DNA from: Bacteroides neonati
Lineage (GTDB): Bacteria > Bacteroidota > Bacteroidia > Bacteroidales > Bacteroidaceae
Direction: 5' to 3'
Length of the DNA stretch: 64,000 bases
Assembly (NCBI RefSeq): GCF_000499785.1
Contig: NZ_HG726028.1
Span: 115,505-179,504 of the forward strand
Shown here: positions 9,196-15,949 of the stretch, piece after piece
Layout of the letters: each line of letters opens with the position of its first letter
Position numbering within the stretch: position 1 is the first letter of the stretch
Notes under the pieces: model-generated
What the model saw: only the letters and a program-made list of their open reading frames with translations
What the model was told of the DNA's origin: nothing
Databases searched by the model: none
Translations under genes and position numbers: made by a program

Positions 9196-9231
9196 TTGGC
9201 TAAGAATAAATATCCATCCATTCTTAGCCAA
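9196..9231 (-). promoter_or_regulatory. Stem-loop between peptide gene and propeller gene
   Basis: Perfect 12-bp inverted repeat TTGGCTAAGAAT / ATTCTTAGCCAA with a 12-base loop, between the stop of the peptide gene (9251) and the start of the propeller (9177). It could attenuate transcription or protect the upstream mRNA end, so that peptide is made in excess of propeller. Confidence 0.6.
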
Positions 9232-9250
9232 TTATCAATAAAATAAAGTA

Positions 9251-9475
9251 TTAACACTCATCTTGATCTGATAAAATATCTCCAGAAGACAGTTTACACT
9301 CATCACCTGGATCAGGGCAACACTTAACACCGCCGCCTTCACCACTAGCCAACGCTTCCACATTCGCCAACGCCAAGTCCGACATAGTTACTGTTCCTTG
9401 TGACTGATATATATTATAGCCTGCAAACGTTGCAGCTACAGCGACTATCAGGGTCGCAAAAAATTTCTTACTCAT
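9251..9475 (-). CDS. NVEALA-family exported peptide precursor
   Basis: 74 residues. Membrane segment 5-20, then NIYQSQGTVTMSDLALANVE and ALASGE (motif at 38-46). The tail (about residues 47-74) is acidic and has four Cys, two adjacent (KCCPDPGDEC) and one at the very C-terminus. The first 45 residues are nearly the same as in 19807 and 28576. It is preceded by a long structured leader and a promoter near 9834, and followed by a stem-loop and its propeller gene. Confidence 0.85.
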   Translation of the reverse strand: MSKKFFATLIVAVAATFAGYNIYQSQGTVTMSDLALANVEALASGEGGGVKCCPDPGDECKLSSGDILSDQDEC

Positions 9476-9519
9476 AATTTATTTGTTTATGAGATTAATA
9501 ATCGTTTAATTATTAGTTC

Positions 9520-9685
9520 GTGACTCTCTTTCGGGAAGTCACTTCTTCCGTAGAAAAAGAAAACGCTGCATTCGCTCGTTCTAAATCTTAAAATAATTAC
9601 CTTTGTGTTTGAGAAACCTCCTTTCTTTTGGTTTTTCGGGAGTGGGCGATCTTCTGTTTTAGACCGACATAGATCGCTCCATTCC
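9520..9685 (-). ncRNA. Conserved structured 5' leader of peptide gene
   Basis: Near-identical sequence also occurs upstream of the peptide genes at 21278 and 28576. It contains stem 1, GTGACT (9520-9525) with AGTCAC (9537-9542); a middle AAACC/GGTTT stem whose loop on the transcribed strand reads AAAGGAGG; and stem 2, GGAGTGGGCGATC (9639-9651) with GATCGCTCCATTCC (9672-9685). Stem 2 tolerates paired changes between copies. No conserved leader peptide is encoded. Likely an untranslated regulatory region. Confidence 0.5.
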
Positions 9686-9709
9686 TTTTTTATTCGTCAG
9701 TTAACTTTG

Positions 9710-9808
9710 TTAACACATAAAGCCATAACCTTGGCTTACATACCTTATCAGACATAATAGGACAATCAACAGAGCGGAACCGAAAGTGACTCTTCAGAAC
9801 GTTTTCAT
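9710..9808 (-). pseudogene. Relic of an NVEALA peptide gene
   Basis: Matches both ends of the peptide gene at 29085-29330 but lacks its middle, including the NVEALA region. The start ATG (9806-9808) is followed by an in-frame stop at codon 5, and the C-terminal part has a one-base deletion. Its promoter (9834-9890) still looks intact and could now serve the next peptide gene, at 9251. Confidence 0.7.
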
Positions 9809-9833
9809 AATATCTGTGTTTTAATGTTTAACA

Positions 9834-9890
9834 CAAATCTAAGGAAAATATCCAATAAAGCATCCTTTTTCGCGTTACAAAGCGTTACAG
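9834..9890 (-). promoter_or_regulatory. Promoter with direct-repeat operator, relic unit
   Basis: The -7 box TAGATTTG (complement of 9834-9841) lies 31 bp downstream of a GTAACG half-site; the direct repeats GTTACA start at 9874 and 9884 on the plus strand (10-bp spacing). The layout is the same as at 29356-29412. No -33 box is evident, suggesting activator dependence. It is the probable start for the peptide gene at 9251, giving a leader of about 350 nt. Confidence 0.55.
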
Positions 9891-9970
9891 CTTAGCAATT
9901 TGATCATAATTACACTTTGCTAGTTATAACTAAAATGATCCGAATCTAAATTACGAATAGAAATAGATCT
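9885..9970 (-). pseudogene. Relic of ToxR-like regulator 3' end
   Basis: About 86 bp matching the last ~28 codons of the regulator at 29407-30501, ending in the equivalent of CNYDQITKL. The match stops near 9970. With the adjacent peptide relic this shows that the regulator-peptide-leader-peptide block at 28576-30501 was once duplicated here and then decayed. I see nothing recognisable in 9971-10127. Confidence 0.65.
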
Positions 9971-10127
9971 TTCTCTTGAAACGATTATCGATATATGCAA
10001 GACTCAAACATTTATAATCCAATACGGTATTTATCATAATCCCCCTATCCCTTAGAAGGTTCCTCTTACTAATGATTGACAAGACAATCAGAATAAAAAA
10101 GTACAAACAAAAAGAATTTATACTTTA

Positions 10128-11291
10128 CTATTGTATCATTTCGATTCTCTCAAAAGTTAATTCATCATCACTAAAGTTGGGGTTCTTTACAAATGAAGTG
10201 CTTAAGTACAAACCATCTTTGCGAATAAAAAACAGTTTTGAGGCATAAACATTATCCGGGAATAAGGTTTCCCCTATCACCTCCAAGTTTTTATTCAAAA
10301 TAATGATAGAAAAGCGAGACCGTCCTAACAACCATACATCGACGCATTTATCCGTCGGAAGCATTTCTGTTGCGGGATACACAAAGCGATAGTATACATC
10401 TCTATACTTATCATAAATCAAAGCCCCATAAAAAGGTATTTCACACAACGTTTTTGCTAGATCGCCCAAATCAGAAGGCACTCTTTTATCTGCATAAATA
10501 CGGTCTAAATAGCGACTTTTGGCTTTTACTTTACGCTCCATTTTTCCATCGGGAGATACTACAAAGAGATTTTCATCAAAAAAGAATGAATACAAAAAAT
10601 TAGTTCCGTCATAGCACTGCCCATAAGCCGACTCAACACTCAAAGTGCCCCGACTTAACTCTTCCGAACTAAGTACGGGAGGAAACCGTAATTCAAATTC
10701 ACTCAATTGCCGAGTAGCAGTGTCGAGCATAAGAGTTACCGGACTATCCTCCATTACCTTATCAGTCAAACTCAGGTTAGGAGATTGAGGTATATATATT
10801 TTCTGATTTATAGTAGTTAAGGGAGTACGCGTACCTGCAACAAATGGCATGGCTCTTTTCCCTTGATCCGTTTCAGAATAAGGCAAACGCTTCCATATAT
10901 GCCCTTTTTCATTTACCACATCTATCTCACTCTTCATCATGCATGGAATATAGATTTCATTCCAAGACCGAATGTAATAGCCACTAAACGCCCCTACTCC
11001 ATTGGCTCCTTCCCTATCTAAGGTAATTGTTTTAACATGTCTCCGAGTGTTCATGTCGTACACAAGAATCTCAGACTCTTCGTCGTTCTGAAAAGTTAAG
11101 TATTCACGTCCTTCTTCATCCTCGAACGAGAACAGAGCTCTTATCAGAACGGTTGTTTTCGGATTCAACGAAAAGGTTATGGAATCGCCTGTTGGTTTCA
11201 AAACAGCTCCATCACTCACTGCCGATTGACAAGAGACGATTGTTAATATCAGACCGAGTACACCAACACATAAAAAAGACAGCTTCGACAT
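10128..11291 (-). CDS. DUF4221-type lipoprotein
   Basis: 387 residues; lipoprotein signal ending TIVSC (Cys21). Markers of this paralogue group: YLTFQNDEESEILVYDM, LDREGANGVGAFSGYYI, YDKYRDVYYRFVYP and C-terminal KNPNFSDDELTFERIE. The repeated short beta-strand pattern suggests a propeller. Its 5' part is nearly identical to a relic at 24213-24478. It follows a 3' gene fragment (11304-11651) by 12 bp. Function unknown; presumed extracytoplasmic. Confidence 0.75.
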   Translation of the reverse strand: MSKLSFLCVGVLGLILTIVSCQSAVSDGAVLKPTGDSITFSLNPKTTVLIRALFSFEDEEGREYLTFQNDEESEILVYDMNTRRHVKTITLDREGANGVGAFSGYYIRSWNEIYIPCMMKSEIDVVNEKGHIWKRLPYSETDQGKRAMPFVAGTRTPLTTINQKIYIPQSPNLSLTDKVMEDSPVTLMLDTATRQLSEFELRFPPVLSSEELSRGTLSVESAYGQCYDGTNFLYSFFFDENLFVVSPDGKMERKVKAKSRYLDRIYADKRVPSDLGDLAKTLCEIPFYGALIYDKYRDVYYRFVYPATEMLPTDKCVDVWLLGRSRFSIIILNKNLEVIGETLFPDNVYASKLFFIRKDGLYLSTSFVKNPNFSDDELTFERIEMIQ

Positions 11292-11303
11292 ATTATCACC
11301 TAT

Positions 11304-11651
11304 TTAATTTAGTCTATAAAAAACAAGTATAGGATTACTATCCTCAGGGTTATTATCCAGTAAAGCAATTAACCGCTTATCAGTTACCTTTTCCCGATCC
11401 ACATCAAACGGATAAATCGCTCCAATAATCTTATCTTGATGAATTGCCACAGGCAGCGGAAAACGACCTCCCATACCCAAATCATCCACTATGTTTTCGC
11501 TCTTCACATTCATTGTTTTATCCGTTTTCTTGTGCCAGACAGACAAATAGAATTCTCTCTTGATATAATATTTCACAACCAACTGTTCTTCGAGCTCATA
11601 AACATACAATAGTCTAATCCAGTCATTTTCTCCTGTCAACACTTCTTTCAT
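11304..11651 (-). pseudogene. 3' fragment of a propeller gene, duplicated
   Basis: 115 codons whose translation is identical to the last 115 residues of the propeller at 24491-25633, with only a few silent base changes. It begins abruptly at base 11651, inside the 3' end of the next gene, with no signal peptide. It marks the junction of a segment shared with 24270-24840. Probably not functional. Confidence 0.75.
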
Positions 11652-12774
11652 AACGCAACAAGATAGGATTATCCTCCTCTGTAGACTCTTTCAACAGCTT
11701 TACCAAATTATCATCCAGACTCTTGCCTTGTTCCATTAATTGCAACAAGAGTCCCGGACGAAGCAAAGAAATAAAACCTCCCTCACTACTCACTCCTATT
11801 GGCGAGCTAAAGGCACCTACCTGAAGGTCGGTTTGAATTTTATCTTGAGTAAAGAGATACGAAGTATGATTCATTTTGTCGTAAAACCCAAAATACATTT
11901 GTTTATCCACATAATAGGGTACGCACAATAACCGCTCACTTTCGTACACCTCATAAAATGCAACATAATGTGATTCCATTAAAGCAGGTATATAGTTTGA
12001 GTTATTGGCAGCCTTTTCTTTTAGAAAATCAATCGGCGCCAACGTATCGTCTCCAAACCGAAACTGATATGCCGGCAATAGGCTATCGCTTTCTACACGA
12101 TACAATACAGGGCTGAAAGGGGTGTACAAAGTAACCTCATCTCCTTGCTTATACAACTTGCGGGTAGTACCTATAGAGTAGCCGCTTTCAAAATCAATCG
12201 GCAGAAAGTTTTTCTTTACTTTAAAGTTCCCATCAGTTATAAAAACATAGGAGTTCGAAGCATCCGATGCCATCTTGTTATACCAAACATAATCGCCATT
12301 AGTGAGTTGCTCCATTTTATCACTATAAAACGGAAGTTTCTTTTCTGACAAAAAGCTAAAATCGTCCAAACTATAAAAGATTAGTTTCTGCTGCTCTATA
12401 TCAATCACAGAGAGAGTCTTTTCTCGCTCATTAACAGCAAACGCAAAGGGGGTAACATACTCACCCGATCCATTTCCTTTTTTACCGATTTGCTGCAAGA
12501 AGTGTCCATCCAAGCCAAAAACATAAAGAGTTTTTGCCATCATGTTGTCTAACAGAAAATAACGTCCTCCCATTTCAATGCATTGACTGACAACTCCCAG
12601 CATACAACTATCATTTGTCTCTAACTTTACGTATGAAACAGATAATAAATCGGATGCAGGAAGTGTACTTTCTCCAGAAAAGTCAATTGTCACAAGCTCT
12701 ACTTTTTTATCACCTACATTGCAAGAGATAAACAGCAATATAGCAAGAAAGTATATTAATCTACACATATTCAT
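11623..12774 (-). CDS. Six-bladed beta-propeller lipoprotein (PF17170-like)
   Basis: 383 residues; lipoprotein signal ending LFISC (Cys18). It has SYVKLETND, the signature GKKGNGSGEYVTP and a C-terminal EEDNPILLRYERS. An insertion sequence abuts its 5' end: the target duplication begins at the last base of the start codon's complement (12774), so the native leader and promoter are cut off. Its 3' end overlaps the duplicated fragment at 11304-11651 by 29 bp, also a recombination scar. Expression now depends on the insertion sequence or on read-through. Confidence 0.8.
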   Translation of the reverse strand: MNMCRLIYFLAILLFISCNVGDKKVELVTIDFSGESTLPASDLLSVSYVKLETNDSCMLGVVSQCIEMGGRYFLLDNMMAKTLYVFGLDGHFLQQIGKKGNGSGEYVTPFAFAVNEREKTLSVIDIEQQKLIFYSLDDFSFLSEKKLPFYSDKMEQLTNGDYVWYNKMASDASNSYVFITDGNFKVKKNFLPIDFESGYSIGTTRKLYKQGDEVTLYTPFSPVLYRVESDSLLPAYQFRFGDDTLAPIDFLKEKAANNSNYIPALMESHYVAFYEVYESERLLCVPYYVDKQMYFGFYDKMNHTSYLFTQDKIQTDLQVGAFSSPIGVSSEGGFISLLRPGLLLQLMEQGKSLDDNLVKLLKESTEEDNPILLRYERSVDRRK

Positions 12775-12948
12775 AATACCTCAAATCCGCAGCTAATTTA
12801 TAACTGATTCAAATAGCGATTTAATTCACCTAATAGTTCCTACTCGTAGCTTTTCCCCCTGCTTTTCTCCTTGATTTCAGGTTATAGGGCATAGCTTCCC
12901 CTTTCCCCAGTTAGCTGAAGGCATAAGTAATCCCACGAAAAGTTGTTT

Positions 12949-14232
12949 TTACGGACTCCAAAGCAACTTGTATGGTTTGTCGGAATAAATATTGAGTACC
13001 CATTGTCTGCCTGTCTTTACCCATTTCGCAGGAACTGTAATGAATCGAAAGATAAATCGTTTGACTCGGCTTACCGGTTCAATATCTTCAAACACGGCTG
13101 CAACCTTCTCAATAAGGTAAGCATAAAAGTTTTTAGCCATGGCTGTAAGTAGCAGGAATACTGTATTCTCTTTGAGGAATGAACAGGGAAGATGACTCCA
13201 CCCGAAATCGTTATTCATCATGTCGAATGTTCTTTCACAGGCTCCACGAGCATTGTAGAAGAGTACAATGTCTTTTTCAGAACTTTCATGGTCATTGGTT
13301 AAGATGCACCGATAGGTGTATTCACCATCAAATAGGTCCAATTGGTTGTCCTTACGCTTTTGCCTTTGAATAACAAGTCGGTAGTTTTCTTCTTGCAAAA
13401 AGGAAGTAAAAGGTATGGAGGTCACTTCATAATTCTCGAAGTTGATTTCTTCTTTTTTCCAATCTGTGATTTTCGTCATTTCTTCATACAGAGACTGACA
13501 TTTGCCGGCTCGTATGTAGAACTTGTTGCAGTAGCCATGTGTCATACGGATAATCTCTTCCGAATAAGAACCACAGTCCATCCGGCAACGGTCTATGAAT
13601 ATTCCCCTATCGGCCAAACGACGAAAAGTCCGTTGGAGCGTATCCGCTTGACGAAAACGGACATTTGCGTTTGCGGCCCGATTTTCCACACCAACAATGT
13701 TACCACCAATAGTTGCCGTGCCGGGGAAATAACCACGTTTTTTCTTGTAAGAATACTGAGTGTCATACTTTTCTGTGGGAATAAACTGGTGGTCGAAGTC
13801 CAAGTTATAAAGCGTGTTTGGCTTGAGTTGTTCTGTTTGAAGGAGCATATCGAGCATCAAACTATTAAGCTGTTCCGCCTTATTGAAAGCATAGCTTGCT
13901 CCTTTTTGGGAAGTATAGTGGATATCCAATTCTGCGAGTTCTTTTATGCCTCTCAATAAAGTATCCGGACTGGGGATTTCAGTATCCGGGCGTAATTCAA
14001 GATGTTTGCCAAGGTGTTTGCCGATATCTTCGATGTGGTCACCGCCGCAATAGTAGATCCAAAATAGGCTCGAAATAATTTCGCTATATTGGTAACCGGC
14101 GTAGGAAGAACGTAATCCTAAAGATTTATCGATCACGGAATTCAGTCCTAAACGAGAAAATTCATCCATTGCGTAAAATATACCCCCAAAAGGAGTGATA
14201 TTATCTGATTTTATGGCTATTTTTGTTGTCAT
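12949..14232 (-). CDS. IS1380-family transposase
   Basis: Start set at the ATG complement of 14230-14232; a GTG two codons earlier is also possible. About 427 residues. The layout is that of Bacteroides IS1380 DDE transposases: N-terminal region with SYAGYQYSEIISSLFWIYYCGGDHIEDI, then NLDFDHQFIPTEKY with the first acidic residues, DRCRMDCGSYSEE with the second, and YNARGACERTFDMMNNDFGWSHLP near the C-terminus with the conserved YxxRGxxE-like block holding the third. No frameshift or internal stop is seen. Confidence 0.9.
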   Translation of the reverse strand: MTTKIAIKSDNITPFGGIFYAMDEFSRLGLNSVIDKSLGLRSSYAGYQYSEIISSLFWIYYCGGDHIEDIGKHLGKHLELRPDTEIPSPDTLLRGIKELAELDIHYTSQKGASYAFNKAEQLNSLMLDMLLQTEQLKPNTLYNLDFDHQFIPTEKYDTQYSYKKKRGYFPGTATIGGNIVGVENRAANANVRFRQADTLQRTFRRLADRGIFIDRCRMDCGSYSEEIIRMTHGYCNKFYIRAGKCQSLYEEMTKITDWKKEEINFENYEVTSIPFTSFLQEENYRLVIQRQKRKDNQLDLFDGEYTYRCILTNDHESSEKDIVLFYNARGACERTFDMMNNDFGWSHLPCSFLKENTVFLLLTAMAKNFYAYLIEKVAAVFEDIEPVSRVKRFIFRFITVPAKWVKTGRQWVLNIYSDKPYKLLWSP

Positions 14233-14293
14233 ATGCACAAGTACCTTTATGGTTTGTTTGGTAGCACTAATTTAGGTGAATCTTGTGACATAA

Positions 14294-14331
14294 CCAAACC
14301 TTGAGGATGTTATTCATCCTCAAGTGTTTGG
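14294..14331. repeat. Hairpin inside insertion sequence, upstream of transposase
   Basis: CCAAAC-C-TTGAGGATG, loop TTATT, CATCCTCAA-GT-GTTTGG. The long stem lies between the right end of the element and the transposase start. Such hairpins in insertion sequences often stop transcription entering from outside; that role is inferred. Confidence 0.5.
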
Positions 14332-14417
14332 ATTCTCTGAAAATAATATGACTGCGGATTTAAGGTAATATTAAGTTTAATCTAAAAAAAGTATTATTTA
14401 ATTCGTAAATATCGTTA

Positions 14418-15566
14418 CTACCTAAAGCAGCTAAATACTAATTTATTTTCATCAAAATCAGGATTAGCCGGATTATTTTCCGAGATATATAATCCTTTCT
14501 TGCCGATAAAACACATTTTAGGCAAATAACGGTCTTTAGGAAATCTCACCTCTTTGATCACTTTAAAGTCTCTACCGAGCACCATAACAGAAAATTCTTG
14601 ACGAACGCCATCTAATTCCATTACATCAGTTCTAGCATCAACATCGCAAGCAAAAAGAGCGAATCGATAATAGACATCCCGATACTTATCATACATGAAG
14701 TGCCAGTACATCTCCTGTTCGCACATACTTCGTTGGCAGGTTATAATATCATCCCCGGAATAAGGAATACATTTTACCTGATTCAAATAACGGCTTTTGG
14801 AGATATAACTTCGAGATTGAATATGATCTGAAGTGACAATAATACTATCGCTTTTCATAAACGAATAAATAAAATTTTGACCGTCAAAATCGAAACTATA
14901 CCCAACATCAGCAGATGAAGTTATAGGAGACTTTTGTTTAAACAGCACAGGGTATTTAAGAGGAAGTATTTTTATGTTGAAACTAAGAGTATCCATGATT
15001 GCACATAAAGGGGTAGATAACCAATCGGCACCACTCATTTCATTACCAAACACTCTTTGTGGTAGATAAAGTAAAGAGGTATCTATTATTAGGGGCATGT
15101 GACAATAGCTTACTGCATAAACTAAAGACAATGGTTTACCCTCATCACTCTGAGTATAATTATAAGATTGCATAATAGCCCCTTTATCATTGACAAGGCT
15201 TATAGCATGTTGTCCAGAGGAAGTGATATATATATGATTCAAATCTTTCACCCGATGCCCAAACATTCCAATAGCATTAGGACCGACTTCTTGTATTTCA
15301 ATCCTTTTCACCAACTGCTGAGAGCCCATTTCATAAAACAAAATCTCATGCTGTCCCTTTTCGCTATTTTCAAATGAGAAATATTCATTTCCTGTATTCT
15401 CATCAACGAATGATGAAATAGACTTACTGAAATAATACGTCTTCTCATCAATCGGAAAAGCAATTTTCTCAACTAAAGTAAATTCACTCAATTCACCCTT
15501 TCGAGAAGAAACGCATGAAATGAGGAGTAAGCAAACTATACTATATCCAATTATTTTTTTCATCAT
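14418..15566 (-). CDS. DUF4221-type lipoprotein
   Basis: Start set at the ATG complement of 15564-15566 (a TTG precedes it in frame). 382 residues; lipoprotein signal LLLISC (Cys18). It has the group's marks in diverged form: YFSFENSEKGQHEILFYEM, IQEVGPNAIGMFGHRV, MYDKYRDVYYRFALF and NPDFDENKLVF. It lies 64 bp downstream of a small exported-peptide frame (15630-15746) with a stem-loop between, matching the peptide-propeller layout. An insertion sequence now lies beyond its 3' end. Confidence 0.75.
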   Translation of the reverse strand: MMKKIIGYSIVCLLLISCVSSRKGELSEFTLVEKIAFPIDEKTYYFSKSISSFVDENTGNEYFSFENSEKGQHEILFYEMGSQQLVKRIEIQEVGPNAIGMFGHRVKDLNHIYITSSGQHAISLVNDKGAIMQSYNYTQSDEGKPLSLVYAVSYCHMPLIIDTSLLYLPQRVFGNEMSGADWLSTPLCAIMDTLSFNIKILPLKYPVLFKQKSPITSSADVGYSFDFDGQNFIYSFMKSDSIIVTSDHIQSRSYISKSRYLNQVKCIPYSGDDIITCQRSMCEQEMYWHFMYDKYRDVYYRFALFACDVDARTDVMELDGVRQEFSVMVLGRDFKVIKEVRFPKDRYLPKMCFIGKKGLYISENNPANPDFDENKLVFSCFR

Positions 15567-15593
15567 CAAACAATTAATATATTTACGATAAAG

Positions 15594-15624
15594 TATCCGG
15601 AAAGTTTTAGAAACTTCCCGGATA
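15594..15624 (-). promoter_or_regulatory. Stem-loop between small peptide frame and DUF4221 gene
   Basis: TATCCGG (15594-15600) pairs with CCGGATA (15618-15624), and AAAGTTT/AAACTT extends the stem. It follows the small frame at 15630-15746 immediately and precedes the lipoprotein gene by 28 bp. Same position as the stems at 2925, 9196 and 28535. Confidence 0.55.
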
Positions 15625-15629
15625 TTTTA

Positions 15630-15746
15630 TTATAGCCAATTACAATTGCTACCTACAAGTAAACAAACACTGCCATAATTAATTGGGGAAGTATAAATGG
15701 CAATTGCCACTATTCCTATGAAAAAGAGATAAATGGTTTGTCTCAT
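15630..15746 (-). CDS. Small exported peptide, not NVEALA type
   Basis: 38 residues from the ATG complement of 15744-15746. A short basic start (MRQT) leads into one membrane segment (about 5-19), followed by a tail with two Cys (SVCLLVGSNCNWL) and no NVEALA block. Support for it being real: a full promoter 34 bp upstream, a stem-loop just after the stop, and a lipoprotein gene next, the same arrangement as the NVEALA units. Function unknown; possibly a divergent member of the peptide class. Confidence 0.55.
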   Translation of the reverse strand: MRQTIYLFFIGIVAIAIYTSPINYGSVCLLVGSNCNWL

Positions 15747-15779
15747 CGTGTTATTGTATTTAATTTAAAAGCTTTGCAA

Positions 15780-15840
15780 CAAAGATACCCGCACAGACCT
15801 TTACTACCAAATAAAATGGCTGACAAACACTGACAAATAG
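15780..15840 (-). promoter_or_regulatory. Bacteroides promoter with TGACAAA repeats
   Basis: -7 box TATCTTTG (complement of 15780-15787) and -33 box TTTG (complement of 15808-15811) are 20 bp apart, a very good Bacteroides match. Just upstream, TGACAAACAC and TGACAAATAG form a 10-bp direct repeat (15821-15840). The whole stretch resembles 40342-40402. Confidence 0.75.
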
Positions 15841-15916
15841 AATTTTATGCAAAAATAGCCCATTCCATCGAAGGTGTTTTTTCAAAATCAAGAACTTTTT
15901 TCAAGCTATTGCTAAC

Positions 15917-15934
15917 GTCACATAGCGTCACAAA
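15917..15934 (-). repeat. GTCACA direct repeat, probable operator relic
   Basis: GTCACATAGC followed by GTCACAAAG. The flank towards 15950 (AAAGTCTTATTGCAGTATTC) is the same as that next to the operator at 30574-30625. No TAnnTTTG box lies 31 bp downstream, so this looks like the remains of a regulator promoter carried along with a duplicated DUF4221 gene. Confidence 0.45.
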
Positions 15935-15949
15935 GTCTTATTGCAGTAT

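Larger units (their letters stand above)
12779..14365 (-). mobile_element. IS1380-family insertion sequence
   Basis: 1,587 bp bounded by 14-bp imperfect terminal inverted repeats, CCTCAAATCCGCAG (12779-12792) and CTGCGGATTTAAGG (14352-14365), one mismatch. A 5-bp direct repeat TAATA flanks it (12774-12778 and 14366-14370), a target duplication showing recent insertion. Subterminal inverted copies ATTCACCTAA (12824-12833) and TTAGGTGAAT (14272-14281) may be extra transposase sites. A hairpin at 14294-14331 precedes the transposase gene. The element appears complete. Confidence 0.9.

Noticed and set aside
9539..9571. Short leader peptide (ATG complement of 9569-9571) in the structured leader
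   Set aside because: In the copy at 28895 the second codon is a stop, and the partial copy near 20160 has no ATG, so translation is not conserved.
9639..9690. Rho-independent terminator on the plus strand (stem followed by T-run)
   Set aside because: No plus-strand gene precedes it, the T-run is not kept in all copies, and the element is conserved relative to minus-strand peptide genes.
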